Position numbers and translations under genes: made by a program
Shown: in pieces, positions 1-9,452 of the stretch
How the letters are laid out: each line of letters begins with the position of its first letter
Numbering within the stretch: position 1 is the first letter of the stretch
Assembly: GCF_019331675.1 (NCBI RefSeq)
Contig: NZ_JAHBBJ010000013.1
Coordinates: 36,936 to 100,935, forward strand
Length of the DNA: 64,000 nucleotides
DNA from: Bifidobacterium miconisargentati
GTDB taxonomy: Bacteria; Actinomycetota; Actinomycetes; Actinomycetales; Bifidobacteriaceae
Reading direction: 5' to 3'
The notes under the pieces: model-generated
Database searches by the model: none
What the model saw: only the letters and a program-made list of their open reading frames with translations
What the model was told of the DNA's origin: nothing

Positions 1-11
1 ATACCTGACAC

Positions 12-49
12 CGTGCCCCGTTTGTGAGTTGCCTCGCAGACGGGGCACG
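12..49. terminator. Hairpin, probable terminator of an upstream gene
   Basis: Thirteen-base arms (12-24 and 37-49) pair with one mismatch around a 12-base loop; the stem core is GTGCCCCGT/ACGGGGCAC. There is no long T-run. The gene it would end lies outside the window. Confidence 0.5.
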
Positions 50-203
50 TTCATATTCCGCATACGTAACATCCATGTGTCCCGCACACGCGCGTACAAT
101 AATGTCAACGTGACGGCAGCGGCGTGACAACGTTCGACTCACGGACCTTGCATCGATAAGAATCGCGGTCCTGCCGCGAAATCAAGTAAGAGGGGGAATT
201 AGC

Positions 204-1019
204 GTGACGGATCTTACGTTGATGACATTCGCCAGCGATCCCGCCACCGTACTGCCGTCCCTCGCCCTGCTCTCCCATCGTGTGCGCGTGCTGCCCATGG
301 ATGCGGCAAGCCTGGTGAAGATGCCGGAGAACACCATTCTGTTCCTGGACGCCCGCGACGATCTGGCCACCGCCAAGACGCTGTGCCGCCTCATCCACGC
401 CTCCGGCCTGTCCACGCCGATCGTGCTGGTGCTCACCGAAGGCGGCTTCACCGTGGTCAACTCCCAGTGGGGCATCGCGGACGTGGTGGTGACCACCGCC
501 TCCCCCGCCGAGGTCGAAGGTCGTCTGCGCCTCGTTTCCGAACGCGGCAATGCGCCCGCTACCAGCTCGCCGTCCGGCGCCTCCACCGAACCCGGCACCA
601 CCGTGGAGGACGGGCAGATCCGCTCCGGCGATCTCATCGTGGACACCAATGGATACACCGCATCCCTGCATGGTCGCCCCATCGATCTGGCGTACAAGGA
701 ATTCGAACTGCTCAAGTACTTGGTCCAGCACCCCGGTCGCGTGTTCACGCGCGCCCAGCTGCTGCAGGAGGTGTGGGGCTACGACTACTATGGCGGCACC
801 CGCACCGTGGACGTGCACATCCGTCGTCTGCGCGCCAAGCTCGGCGGCGAATACGAGCATCTCATCGGCACCGTGCGTAACGTGGGCTACCGCTTCGACC
901 CGCCCGAGAACGACCGTGGCGAGGCCGCGGCCAAGCAGGCCGCACAGTCGGCCATCCGCGGTGACGCAGTCGATCCCGATGCCGACGGCGGCGCTCCGGC
1001 GCTCAACACCGCCGCCTGA
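204..1019 (+). CDS. glnR: GlnR-type orphan OmpR-family response regulator
   Basis: A DNA-binding regulator; in actinobacteria GlnR controls nitrogen assimilation genes. The N-terminal ~110 residues form an atypical receiver ([17 protein letters not shown], then a SEGG-like TEGGFTVV segment) and residues ~150-232 form an OmpR winged helix ([45 protein letters not shown]). Both halves follow mycobacterial GlnR as I remember it, including the non-canonical phosphorylation pocket. The GTG start is supported by AGGGGG at 191-196. A Pro/Ala/Asp-rich tail follows the winged helix. No sensor kinase is adjacent, as expected for an orphan regulator. nth follows 26 bp later on the same strand and may be cotranscribed. 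The targets in this organism are inferred, not visible here. Confidence 0.88.
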   Translation: MTDLTLMTFASDPATVLPSLALLSHRVRVLPMDAASLVKMPENTILFLDARDDLATAKTLCRLIHASGLSTPIVLVLTEGGFTVVNSQWGIADVVVTTASPAEVEGRLRLVSERGNAPATSSPSGASTEPGTTVEDGQIRSGDLIVDTNGYTASLHGRPIDLAYKEFELLKYLVQHPGRVFTRAQLLQEVWGYDYYGGTRTVDVHIRRLRAKLGGEYEHLIGTVRNVGYRFDPPENDRGEAAAKQAAQSAIRGDAVDPDADGGAPALNTAA

Positions 1020-1045
1020 TTCTGAGCCGATTCGAGGCAAATCCC

Positions 1046-1714
1046 ATGCGCGAGACCAAAACCGCGCGAATCGAGCGGATGCATCATGAATACGCCATCC
1101 TGTGTCAGGTGATTCCCGCTCCCGAGTGCGCACTGCATTTCTCCACGCCGCTGCAACTGCTCATCGCCACCGTGCTGAGCGCCCAGACCACGGACAAGCG
1201 CGTGAACACCGTGACCCCGGAACTGTTCGCCACGTTCCCCACCGCCGCCGCGCTGGCCGCCGCCAACCCCGCCCAAGTGGAGGACATCATCCATCCATTG
1301 GGCTTCTACCGCTCCAAAACCCAGCATCTCATCGGCCTTGCCACCGCTCTGGACGAACGGTTCGGCGGCGAGGTGCCGCATACGATGGAGGAGCTGACCA
1401 GCCTGCCGGGCGTGGGCCGTAAAACCGCGAACGTGGTGCTTGGCAACGCCTTCGGCATCCCCGGCTTCCCGGTGGATACGCATGTGATGCGCGTGACCGG
1501 CCGTCTGCGCTGGCGTTCGGACTGGCGCATCGCGAAGTCCGATCCAGTCAAGGTCGAAAAGGAAATCACCGCCTGCTTCCCGCCCGAGGAATGGACGGAT
1601 CTGTCCCATCGGCTCATCCTGTTCGGCCGGGCCACCTGCCATGCCCGCACGCCGGACTGCGAGCACTGCCCGCTCGCCGATTCCTGTCCCAGCTTCGAGC
1701 CGGCGAAGGCGTAG
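1046..1714 (+). CDS. nth: Endonuclease III (DNA glycosylase/AP lyase)
   Basis: Base-excision repair enzyme that removes oxidised pyrimidines and cleaves the abasic site. The helix-hairpin-helix (LPGVGRKTANVVLG) carries the catalytic lysine at about residue 126, and the GPD aspartate lies at about 144 (PVDTHVMRV). The C-terminus ends in the four-cysteine [4Fe-4S] loop with spacing C-x6-C-x2-C-x5-C (CHARTPDCEHCPLADSC). Length 222 aa is normal for the family. It lies 26 bp downstream of glnR. The ATG at 1046 is used; an internal ATG twelve codons in is a less likely alternative. Confidence 0.95.
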   Translation: MRETKTARIERMHHEYAILCQVIPAPECALHFSTPLQLLIATVLSAQTTDKRVNTVTPELFATFPTAAALAAANPAQVEDIIHPLGFYRSKTQHLIGLATALDERFGGEVPHTMEELTSLPGVGRKTANVVLGNAFGIPGFPVDTHVMRVTGRLRWRSDWRIAKSDPVKVEKEITACFPPEEWTDLSHRLILFGRATCHARTPDCEHCPLADSCPSFEPAKA

Positions 1715-1735
1715 GCCAGGGGCCGGTCACATGGC

Positions 1736-1847
1736 TTCACTGAAGCCTCTCAGTGAAGGCGGAGGGCCAGTACTTGGCTTGTTCCCTTTGCTAAATCCGG
1801 TTTTCGCGACGGTATGCGTCCAAGCACTGGCCTTCTGCCATCACTGA
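1736..1847. repeat. Nested inverted repeats downstream of nth
   Basis: A 28-base arm at 1750-1777 pairs imperfectly (about five differences) with 1820-1847 around a 42-base loop. A smaller perfect 8-bp hairpin, TTCACTGA/TCAGTGAA, sits at 1736-1757. Further CACTGA/TCAGTGA copies occur up to 1915. It may end the glnR-nth transcript, but there is no T-run. Confidence 0.5.
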
Positions 1848-1977
1848 GCCGCTTAGCGACGGCAAACCGACAGTCACTGGTTAGAAAACGTCGCAAAAAG
1901 AACCGTCAGTGAAGTCAGATAGCCAACGCATGGCATACAACCTACGCCCGTACCGTCTCCCCATCGCTCGCCACCGC

Positions 1978-1983
1978 TAGACT
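1978..1983 (+). promoter_or_regulatory. -10 element of a leaderless promoter for the orphan SBP gene
   Basis: TAGACT lies seven bases before the ATG at 1991, placing transcription start at or next to the start codon. No Shine-Dalgarno sequence is visible. Leaderless mRNAs are common in actinobacteria; this assignment is inference. Confidence 0.5.
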
Positions 1984-1990
1984 GGGCTCC

Positions 1991-3643
1991 ATGCGAAGCA
2001 GACGGGACAATGCGTGGGTTCAGTGGGGAGTCTTTCTGGGGGTGGCCGCACTGCTCAGCGCGCTCGTCTGGGCCGGCTGGTCGGTCATCAATCATCGCCC
2101 GCTGATTCCGTTCGGTAATGCGGGCACCGAAGATGCCACGACCGTAAAAATTGGCGTGACGGATATGCCGGAATCGCTGGATATCCGACCGTCCGCATCA
2201 TCGGAAGCAAGCGAATCCGCCGCCGATCCGACCGCAATCGACACCGTCTCCCCCGCTGAACGACTACTCATCGGCAACGTGTACGAAACGATCGTCACCG
2301 TGGACCAGCAGAACCGGCTTCAGCCGGGACTCGCCACGAAATGGACCGTGACAAATGACGGCCTGACCTACACCCTCACCATCGCCAAAAACGTCACGTT
2401 CTCCAATGGGCACACGTTGGACGCGGCGGACGTGGTGTGGTCGCTGCAGCAGGCGGTCAATGGTCAGGCCGCAAACCAGACCACGAATCAGTCCGCCGGT
2501 AATTCCATCGGCAGCCGCGATACGAACAGTCTCGGCAGCCTCGCCTCGGTGGCCAATCCGGACGCCACGACCGTCGTCATCACCCTGAACCAACCGAATC
2601 CCACACTGCTGCGAACGTTGTCCGGCAAGCTCGGCGTCGTGTTCGATGCGGAAGTGGGCAGTGCCGACTACGCCACGAAGGCCGTGGGTTCCGGACCGTT
2701 CACCGTGCGCGACTTCCGCTCCGGCCAATCACTCACCCTCGCTCGCAACGACGAGTATCACGGCACCAAGGCGGCGAGCGCCGCCGTGACCATGACCAAG
2801 TACGACAGTGACACCGCACTGATGAAGGCTCTGCAGAGCGGCGATATCGAGCTGGCCCAGAATCTCGGCGCGGATGCGGCGGCATCGCTGCAGAGCGAGT
2901 CCGCGAAGGCAAGCACAACGAGCGGCATCACCGTGACCAAAGGCGCCACCACGAGCAAGGTGATGCTGGCGTACAATCACGGCACCGATTCGCTGCTCTC
3001 GGACGAACAGGCGCGCAAGGCGTTCCGCTACCAGATCGACGCAGCTGGTATCGCGGGCTCTCAAGCCGGCAGCAACGGAGCGTTGGGCGGACCCATCAGC
3101 CCGCTCGAATCGGGCTATGAGGATCTGACCGGGCTGTTCCCCTATGACACGGCCCAGGCGCAGTCGATGTTCGGGTATTTCGGCGACCAGTACCTGACGA
3201 CGGTGAATCTGGTGGTCACCGAGCGTTGGCGAACGTTGGCGGAGACCATCAAGCAGCAGATCGAACAGGGGCCGCGGCCGAACGTGAACCTTGAGGTGCT
3301 TTCCGACGCCGATTATGCGGCGCGTATCCAGGCCGGCACGTGGGAGATGACGCTGATGAGCATGGACGGCACGGACGACGCCGGCCTGTTCGTGGACGGG
3401 AACGGACCGTTCCACTACGACCGCGCGGAGGCGCAGCAAGCGTATGCATCGGCGCGGGCGGCCACGAACGATGCGGACTATGCGGAGCGGATGAAAACGT
3501 ATGCGCGGCTACTCAGCGAGGATGCGGCCGCCGACTGGCTGTACACACGGGCCTGTTTCACGGCCGCGCGAAGCGGCGTGAGCGGGTACCCGACCGCGCT
3601 GACGGATCAGCGACTGCCGCTGGCGAACGTACGCATCGACTGA
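1991..3643 (+). CDS. Orphan ABC-type peptide-binding protein (SBP_bac_5 family), membrane-anchored
   Basis: Family 5 extracellular solute-binding protein, the class that feeds oligopeptides or nickel to ABC importers. Residues ~12-33 form one hydrophobic segment after a basic N-terminus (MRSRRDNAWVQWGVFLG), and there is no lipobox cysteine, so the protein is probably held by an uncleaved anchor. Family features include ERLLIGNVYETIVTVD, LATKWTVTNDGLTYTLTI and GSGPFTVRDFRSGQSLTLARN. At 550 aa it has the usual length. No permease or ATPase gene is adjacent, so the ligand and partner transporter are unknown. It probably initiates on a leaderless message (TAGACT at 1978). Confidence 0.8.
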   Translation: MRSRRDNAWVQWGVFLGVAALLSALVWAGWSVINHRPLIPFGNAGTEDATTVKIGVTDMPESLDIRPSASSEASESAADPTAIDTVSPAERLLIGNVYETIVTVDQQNRLQPGLATKWTVTNDGLTYTLTIAKNVTFSNGHTLDAADVVWSLQQAVNGQAANQTTNQSAGNSIGSRDTNSLGSLASVANPDATTVVITLNQPNPTLLRTLSGKLGVVFDAEVGSADYATKAVGSGPFTVRDFRSGQSLTLARNDEYHGTKAASAAVTMTKYDSDTALMKALQSGDIELAQNLGADAAASLQSESAKASTTSGITVTKGATTSKVMLAYNHGTDSLLSDEQARKAFRYQIDAAGIAGSQAGSNGALGGPISPLESGYEDLTGLFPYDTAQAQSMFGYFGDQYLTTVNLVVTERWRTLAETIKQQIEQGPRPNVNLEVLSDADYAARIQAGTWEMTLMSMDGTDDAGLFVDGNGPFHYDRAEAQQAYASARAATNDADYAERMKTYARLLSEDAAADWLYTRACFTAARSGVSGYPTALTDQRLPLANVRID

Positions 3644-3772
3644 AATCCTGAGGAGCGTGGCAGGCCCACCAGGATTCCGCAGTTCCCGGCACCGGACGTC
3701 AAGCCCCGATACACCGCCCACGGGGTCACCGGCAAAAGGGCCGGAAAAGGCCGCCTTGTCATGCAACACGCA

Positions 3773-3778
3773 TAGACT
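3773..3778 (+). promoter_or_regulatory. -10 element of a leaderless valS promoter
   Basis: TAGACT, the same hexamer as in front of the gene at 1991, lies eight bases before the valS ATG. No ribosome binding site precedes the ATG. Leaderless initiation is inferred. Confidence 0.45.
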
Positions 3779-3786
3779 TTGGCCTT

Positions 3787-6537
3787 ATGACTGAAGGCAA
3801 TTCCATCATCAACGCCAGCCTCACCCCACTGCCCGACAAGGTCGGCGTGGACGGTCTTGAGGATAAGTGGCGCGCCGTTTGGGATGAGAACGGCACCTAC
3901 AAATTCCAGAACACCCGCGACCGCAAGGCCGTGTACTCCATCGACACCCCGCCGCCCACCGTCTCAGGTTCGCTGCACGTGGGCCACGTGTTCTCCTACA
4001 CGCACACCGATGTGATCGCGCGTTACAAGCGCATGCGCGGCTTCGACGTGTTCTACCCGATGGGCTGGGACGACAACGGCCTGCCTACCGAGCGCCGTGT
4101 GCAGAACTACTACGGCGTGCGCGTGGACGTCTCCCTGCCGTACGACCCGGACTTCAAGCCGCCGTTCGAAGGCACCGATGGCAAGAAGATCGACGCCAAG
4201 GACCAGGTCCCGATCTCCCGCAAGAACTTCATCGAGCTGTGCGAGAAGCTGACCGCCCAGGACGAGAAGCTGTTCGAGGCGCTGTGGCGAAAGCTGGGCC
4301 TGTCCATCGACTGGTCCCAGACCTACCACACCATCGGCGAGCACCCGCAGCGCGTGGCCCAGAAGGCCTTCCTGCGCAACCTCGCCCGCGGCGAGGCCTA
4401 CCAGCAGGACGCCCCGGGCCTGTGGGACGTGACCTTCCAGACCGCCGTGGCCCAGGCCGAGCTTGAGAGCCGCGAGTACCCGGGCTTCTACCACAAGGTG
4501 GCCTTCCGCTTCGAGGACAGCACCCCGATCTACATCGAGACCACCCGCCCGGAGCTGCTGGCGGCCTGCACCTCGCTGATCGCCAACCCGGACGACGACC
4601 GCTACAAGAAGTACTTCGGCCAGGAGGTCTACTCCCCGCTGTTCAAGGTCAAGGTGCCGATTCTGGCCCACCCGGCCGCCGAGATGGACAAGGGCGCCGG
4701 CATCGCCATGTGCTGCACGTTCGGTGACGTGACCGATGTGCAGTGGTGGCGCGATCTCAAGCTGCCCACCCGTCCGATCATCCAGCGCAACGGCCGCATC
4801 GTGATGGACACCCCGGACTGGATCACCGATCCGGCCGGCCGCGAGATCTTCGCGGAAACCGCCGGCAAGACCACGTTCTCCGCCCGCAAGGTGATTGTGG
4901 ACAAGCTGCGCGAGTCCGGCGATCTGGACGGCGAGCCGACGCCGACCAAGCGTATGACGAACTTCTACGAGAAGGGCGACAAGCCGCTCGAGATCGTCAC
5001 CTCCCGCCAGTGGTACCTGAAGAACGGCGGCACGGACGCCAAGCTGAACGCCGAGCTCATCGAGCGCGGCAAGGAGCTGAACTTCCACCCCGACTTCATG
5101 CGCGTGCGCTACGAGAACTGGGTCCACGGTCTCAATGGCGACTGGCTCATCTCCCGCCAGCGCTTCTTCGGCGTGCCGTTCCCGCTGTGGTACCCGGTCA
5201 AGGCCGATGGCGAGCCGGATTACGATCACCCGATCACTCCGAGCGAGGACATCCTGCCGATCGACCCGACCATCGACGTGCCGGCCGGCTACACCGAGGA
5301 CCAGCGCGACGTGCCCGGCGGCTTCACTGCCGAGAAGGACATCATGGATACGTGGGCGACCTCCTCGCTCACCCCGCAGATCGTGACCCACTGGGCCGAG
5401 CCGGACGAGGCCTCCAAGGCCCTGTTCAACGCCACGTTCCCGATGGATCTGCGCCCGCAGGGCCAGGACATCATCCGTACCTGGCTGTTCTCCACCGTGG
5501 ACCGCGCACACCTTGAGAACAAGTGCCTGCCGTGGGCCCACGCCACGCTGTCCGGCTGGATTCTCGATCCGGACCACAAGAAGATGTCGAAGTCCAAGGG
5601 CAACGTGGTGGTGCCGAACGAGCCGATCGAGAAGTTCGGCGCGGACGCCGTGCGCTACTGGGCCGCCGCCGCCCGTCTGGGCCTGGATGCCACGTACGAC
5701 ATCGGCCAGATGAAGATCGGCCGTCGACTGGCCATCAAGCTGCTGAACGCCACCAAGTTCGCGCTGGCCATCGGCCGCGAGGACGAGAACCATCATGTGG
5801 GTGCCGCAGCCGAGGCCGTGTGGAACCCGGCCGACGTGACCGAGCCGCTGGATCGCGCCGCCATGGCCAAGCTGGCCCATGTGATCCGTCAGGCCACCGA
5901 CGCGCTGGAGGCCTACGAGCATTCCAAGGCGCTGGAGGCCATCGAGTCCTACTTCTGGCAGTTCTGCGACGACTACATCGAGCTGGTCAAGAACCGCGCC
6001 TACGGCACCCCGGATGAGAAGGGCGTGGCCCCGTCCGAGAAGGCCGTCCGTTCCGCCCGCACCGCGCTGGGCCTGGGTCTGGACGCCTTCGCCCGCCTGC
6101 TGGCCCCGTACCTGCCGTACGCCACTGAAGAGGTGTGGAGCTGGATGCACGCCGGCTCCGGTTCCGTGCATCGCGCCGCCTGGCCGACCCCGGAGCCGTA
6201 CGCCGCGGCTGCCGCCGGTGTTTCGCCGGAGACGCTGGCTTGGGCAGGCAAGGCCGTGGAGCAGCTGCGCAAGATCAAGTCCGAGGCCAAGGTCTCCATG
6301 AAGACGCCGATTCTCTCCGTGGCGCTGACCGCCGCGCAGGACGGCGTGGACGCGATTCGCGCCGCGCTGACCGATATCGCGCAGGCCGGCCGTGTGGTGG
6401 GCAAGTTCGATCTCGTGGCCAAGCACGCCGAGGAGGAGTCCGCCGAGGACGCCGCCGAAGCCGCAACCGCTGAGGCTGCCGAAGTCGCCGTCGAGTCCAG
6501 CGAGCTCGGCGAACCTCCCGTCAAAAAGGCCAAGTAA
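3787..6537 (+). CDS. valS: Valyl-tRNA synthetase
   Basis: Class Ia synthetase that charges tRNA-Val and hydrolyses mischarged Thr-tRNA. The HIGH-type motif is HVGH at residues 64-67 (PPPTVSGSLHVGH). The CP1 editing domain shows TTRPELLAACTSLIANP. The KMSKS loop is at residues 600-604 region (KKMSKSKGNVVV), followed by the anticodon-binding domain. Length 916 aa fits the family. The last ~40 residues are an Ala/Glu-rich tail with a basic end (PPVKKAK). It is transcribed alone and ends at a strong hairpin 30 bp downstream. Confidence 0.97.
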   Translation: MTEGNSIINASLTPLPDKVGVDGLEDKWRAVWDENGTYKFQNTRDRKAVYSIDTPPPTVSGSLHVGHVFSYTHTDVIARYKRMRGFDVFYPMGWDDNGLPTERRVQNYYGVRVDVSLPYDPDFKPPFEGTDGKKIDAKDQVPISRKNFIELCEKLTAQDEKLFEALWRKLGLSIDWSQTYHTIGEHPQRVAQKAFLRNLARGEAYQQDAPGLWDVTFQTAVAQAELESREYPGFYHKVAFRFEDSTPIYIETTRPELLAACTSLIANPDDDRYKKYFGQEVYSPLFKVKVPILAHPAAEMDKGAGIAMCCTFGDVTDVQWWRDLKLPTRPIIQRNGRIVMDTPDWITDPAGREIFAETAGKTTFSARKVIVDKLRESGDLDGEPTPTKRMTNFYEKGDKPLEIVTSRQWYLKNGGTDAKLNAELIERGKELNFHPDFMRVRYENWVHGLNGDWLISRQRFFGVPFPLWYPVKADGEPDYDHPITPSEDILPIDPTIDVPAGYTEDQRDVPGGFTAEKDIMDTWATSSLTPQIVTHWAEPDEASKALFNATFPMDLRPQGQDIIRTWLFSTVDRAHLENKCLPWAHATLSGWILDPDHKKMSKSKGNVVVPNEPIEKFGADAVRYWAAAARLGLDATYDIGQMKIGRRLAIKLLNATKFALAIGREDENHHVGAAAEAVWNPADVTEPLDRAAMAKLAHVIRQATDALEAYEHSKALEAIESYFWQFCDDYIELVKNRAYGTPDEKGVAPSEKAVRSARTALGLGLDAFARLLAPYLPYATEEVWSWMHAGSGSVHRAAWPTPEPYAAAAAGVSPETLAWAGKAVEQLRKIKSEAKVSMKTPILSVALTAAQDGVDAIRAALTDIAQAGRVVGKFDLVAKHAEEESAEDAAEAATAEAAEVAVESSELGEPPVKKAK

Positions 6538-6567
6538 GCCGCCATCCGGCGACCGAAAGAAGCGCAC

Positions 6568-6612
6568 ATATGGGGGAAGCCCCGACCAGTACGGTCGGGG
6601 CTTCCCCCATAT
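6568..6612. terminator. Perfect 20-bp hairpin terminator after valS
   Basis: The arms 6568-6587 and 6593-6612 are perfectly complementary around a 5-base loop (AGTAC). The stem core is GGGGGAAGCCCCGACC. A T-rich stretch (CGTTTTCATA) follows on the + strand. It lies between convergent genes and could serve both. Confidence 0.85.
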
Positions 6613-6719
6613 CGTTTTCATACCATATATTCATATTTCCGTGTAATTGCAGACACCGCAATATCACGCCAACCACGGCCTGTACCGATTCCCCGGCGAT
6701 GAAGGCATCTCCTTACAGA

Positions 6720-8843
6720 TCAGACAGTAGGAATGACGAGCAAGTAGCGGGGATCGCCGGTGTTGGCTTGGGGCACGGACGAGCCGAGCTGGTTGATGGC
6801 TTGGGCGATGAGCGTGCCGGCGTCGCCGAGTTCCACGGTCTCGCCGATGAGCGTGCTCATGTCATGCGTGAGCAACGTACCGCCCTTGTCGAAGCCGAAC
6901 AGGACGGGCGCAGTGTCGGTGTCGTCCGCGGCATCGCCGGACTGACCCGACTGACCCGACTTGCCGGACGTCGCCGAAGTGCCGTCACCGGTTGCCGCGG
7001 AACCGGACGTATTGGATTGCGACTGACCGGACTGGCCGGCATCACCACTGCCGGACGCACCGGAGTCGCTGGACGACTTGCCGCCGCCCAACGCGGAGGT
7101 GAGACCATTGGCGTAACTCATCACGTCGCCGGCGGACATGGACATCGTATCGTCCACGAGCGAGGCGTTGGCGTCCTGCGATTGCTGCTGTTTGGCGGCC
7201 TCGGCCTGCTTCAGTGCGGCCTGGGCCTTGCGTTTGGCGTCGGCGGCCTTGGTGCGGCCGTAGAACGACCGCGACTGCGGGTCCGCCAGTCCGGCGAGCG
7301 CACGGGATTCGCTGATGGTTTTGGCCTGACTGGTTTCGGTGTTCTTGCTCTCGCCATTCTTGGACGTCTTCGCCGCATCCGAGGCCGTAGTGGATCCGGT
7401 ATTGCCGGAATCACTGTCCGCACTGCCATTCTGCGTGGCGCCCGCATTGTCCCCGCCCTCGAACTGATCGGAGAAGCGCAGCACGATCTGCTTCAGCGCC
7501 TGGGATTTGCCGGTGTGCTCGCAGGCTGCGGCCAACGTGCTCATGGCGGCGTCCACCTTGGATTGCGCGTCTTTCAGATCGTCGCTGTCGTTCGTCTCGG
7601 CGATGGCCTGCTGTGCGTAGGCGGAGGCGCCGGAGGACGTGCCGCCGGTCAGCGCGGACAGGTTGGCGGTGTAGACGTCCGTGTATTTCATCGAATACGG
7701 GATCATCGCGGCGGAAAGCTGGCTCTGCCCCTCGGAGTACTGCTTGGATCCCTTGGTGGCCTCCTCGGCGGCCTCGGAGGTCAGATCGTCGATAAGACCG
7801 GTGGTGCCCTGCTGCTGGATGCGGCGGATCACCTCGTCCAACGCATCCACGGCACCCGCGTGCATGTGTGCGGCGCTCACGTTGTTCACCGCGTTGGCCA
7901 GGTCAATCACGGCCTGCGCAAGCGGCGTATCGCCGGACAGTTCGCCGGCGGTTCCCATCAGCGCGGGCAGCTGTGTGGACGTGCCGATGGAGCCCGACAG
8001 GTGATTGGTGTACGAGCTCACGTACGCGGCCATGTAGCCTTCGAACGTCTGCTTGTGGGCGGCTTTACGCTCGGCCACCACGGACTGGTCCAGCTTGCGC
8101 TCGTTGTCCCGCAGGGCCTTGAGCTGATCCACGAGCTGCTGGTGCTCGCCTGAGCCGGCGTCGGTCAGGGAGTCGACCAGCGCGGCTGCGGTCGTGGTGA
8201 GTTGTGCGGCATCGGAACCTGAGACCGACGCGGCGTTGCCGGATTCACCGGCCGCCTCAGGCAGCGAGGCGAGCGCCACGGCACTCATCGTGAAGTCCTT
8301 GGCGTTCATATAGCAGCTGAAACTCAGACCGGAACCGGCTGTACCGGCCGCCGCGACGACAGTGTTCGAACCTTGCGTGGCGAGTGAGACGCCTTTATCC
8401 ACGGAGATGTCGTCGGAGACCTGGGTGGGCACGGTGAACGCGACGACGGGAACGCTTCCGTCAGCCTCGTCAGTGGCGGGCTTGACATCGATGTATATGC
8501 CGACGAGACCGGATGCGCCGCTCACGGTTGCGGCGTCCACGTTCGGACCATCGAGCGAGTAGGTGACCGTGACCTTCCATGGGGAGGTCGGGGCGGTATC
8601 GGAGTCGGCGGGAATGCGCGCGACGGCGGCGTCGGAATCGGCGCCGGACGCGGCCGTCCCGTTTACCGAACCGGTCACATACCAGCGTACGGGCGCGCCT
8701 CCGTCATCCAGCACGGCGTATCGGTCGGCGGCGGAGGCCAGCAGAGGTCCGTAGTCCACGTCGGCCGGACGGCTGAGCCATGCACCACCGGTGGCGGCCG
8801 TCACGCACAGGGCGCAGCTGACCAAGGCGGCGGCAAGCTTCAT
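6720..8843 (-). CDS. Secreted Ala/Ser/Gly-rich protein of unknown function
   Basis: I do not recognise this family. From the proposed ATG (MKLAAALVSCALCVTAATGG) there is a signal-peptide-like hydrophobic stretch, so the protein is probably exported or anchored. The next ~200 residues look like beta-rich domains (WKVTVTYSLDGPNV, GSGLSFSCYMNAKDFTMSAVAL). Residues ~230-480 are mostly helical, and ~480-690 are low-complexity Ser/Ala/Gly/Asp with a Lys/Ala/Gln-rich helix (DAKRKAQAALKQAEAAKQQQ). An upstream in-frame ATG at 8876 would add 11 residues. It converges on valS and lies 122 bp downstream of chorismate mutase on the same strand. A surface or envelope role is inferred only from export and composition. 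Confidence 0.6.
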   Translation of the reverse strand: MKLAAALVSCALCVTAATGGAWLSRPADVDYGPLLASAADRYAVLDDGGAPVRWYVTGSVNGTAASGADSDAAVARIPADSDTAPTSPWKVTVTYSLDGPNVDAATVSGASGLVGIYIDVKPATDEADGSVPVVAFTVPTQVSDDISVDKGVSLATQGSNTVVAAAGTAGSGLSFSCYMNAKDFTMSAVALASLPEAAGESGNAASVSGSDAAQLTTTAAALVDSLTDAGSGEHQQLVDQLKALRDNERKLDQSVVAERKAAHKQTFEGYMAAYVSSYTNHLSGSIGTSTQLPALMGTAGELSGDTPLAQAVIDLANAVNNVSAAHMHAGAVDALDEVIRRIQQQGTTGLIDDLTSEAAEEATKGSKQYSEGQSQLSAAMIPYSMKYTDVYTANLSALTGGTSSGASAYAQQAIAETNDSDDLKDAQSKVDAAMSTLAAACEHTGKSQALKQIVLRFSDQFEGGDNAGATQNGSADSDSGNTGSTTASDAAKTSKNGESKNTETSQAKTISESRALAGLADPQSRSFYGRTKAADAKRKAQAALKQAEAAKQQQSQDANASLVDDTMSMSAGDVMSYANGLTSALGGGKSSSDSGASGSGDAGQSGQSQSNTSGSAATGDGTSATSGKSGQSGQSGDAADDTDTAPVLFGFDKGGTLLTHDMSTLIGETVELGDAGTLIAQAINQLGSSVPQANTGDPRYLLVIPTV

Positions 8844-8965
8844 ACCATCAATCCCATCGATACGGCCGGTCAACATGCATCAGGCAGCGCACTCGCGCGC
8901 GACTCACGGACCGGGGCGGATAACCAACTCCGTATCAATCTAGTCGAGGCACGCCCCAGCGGAAA

Positions 8966-9355
8966 TTAGGCGAACACGTCCAGAACGCCCGGATCACCGC
9001 CGGCATCGGCGATGCGCTGGTGGCGCTTCTTGGCTTCGGTCACCACGAATTCGCGGTATTTCTCCGCGATTTCCGGGTCAAGGCCGGCATCGACGGCGAT
9101 GCGATGGAGGCGCTCAATCTGGTAGTCCTCACGCTTGGTGTCCTCCGGAGCGAACCCGGCGTTGGCCTTCAGCACACCCACCTGTGACGTGGTCTTGAAC
9201 CGCTCGGCGAGCAGTGAAATGACCGCGGAATCGATGTTGTCGATGGATTGACGAAGCGCTTTGATCTGCGCCACCGCCTTCGCGGTCTCCGGGTGGGCCG
9301 CCGCTTGGGCGGAATCGATGGTCGTCCTCTGCCAGTCACTGCTCGTTTCGCTCAT
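8966..9355 (-). CDS. Chorismate mutase (AroQ type)
   Basis: Converts chorismate to prephenate, the branch point to Phe and Tyr. The AroQ helical fold is evident from IKALRQSIDNIDSAVISLLAERFKTTSQVGVLKA (first helix arginine and the ERF/K region), the DTKREDYQIERLHRIA segment, and a third helix ending in a YREFVVTEAKKRHQRI motif. I chose the ATG at 9355 (MSETSSDWQ): TATCCT seven bases upstream suggests a leaderless start. An ATG at 9406 would add 17 residues without family support. The protein is a stand-alone mutase of ~129 aa with no fused dehydratase or dehydrogenase. Confidence 0.88.
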   Translation of the reverse strand: MSETSSDWQRTTIDSAQAAAHPETAKAVAQIKALRQSIDNIDSAVISLLAERFKTTSQVGVLKANAGFAPEDTKREDYQIERLHRIAVDAGLDPEIAEKYREFVVTEAKKRHQRIADAGGDPGVLDVFA

Positions 9356-9362
9356 AGATTCG

Positions 9363-9368
9363 AGGATA
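9363..9368 (-). promoter_or_regulatory. -10 element of a leaderless chorismate mutase promoter
   Basis: On the minus strand TATCCT lies seven bases before the ATG at 9355, with no ribosome binding site between them. Assignment is by pattern only. Confidence 0.4.
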
Positions 9369-9407
9369 CTCCAGTCTCGGGAAGCCGTCGATGCTTCATC
9401 GTGCATT

Positions 9408-9439
9408 AAAAAGTTCCCCTCACCACTGGCAAGGGGAAC
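9408..9439 (-). terminator. Intrinsic terminator of rho
   Basis: Read on the minus strand, GTTCCCCT pairs with AGGGGAAC around an 11-base loop and is followed directly by TTTTTAATG. It begins 13 bp after the rho stop codon. That the rho gene itself ends at a Rho-independent hairpin is a neat point. Confidence 0.85.
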
Positions 9440-9452
9440 CGAGGAATCGAAA

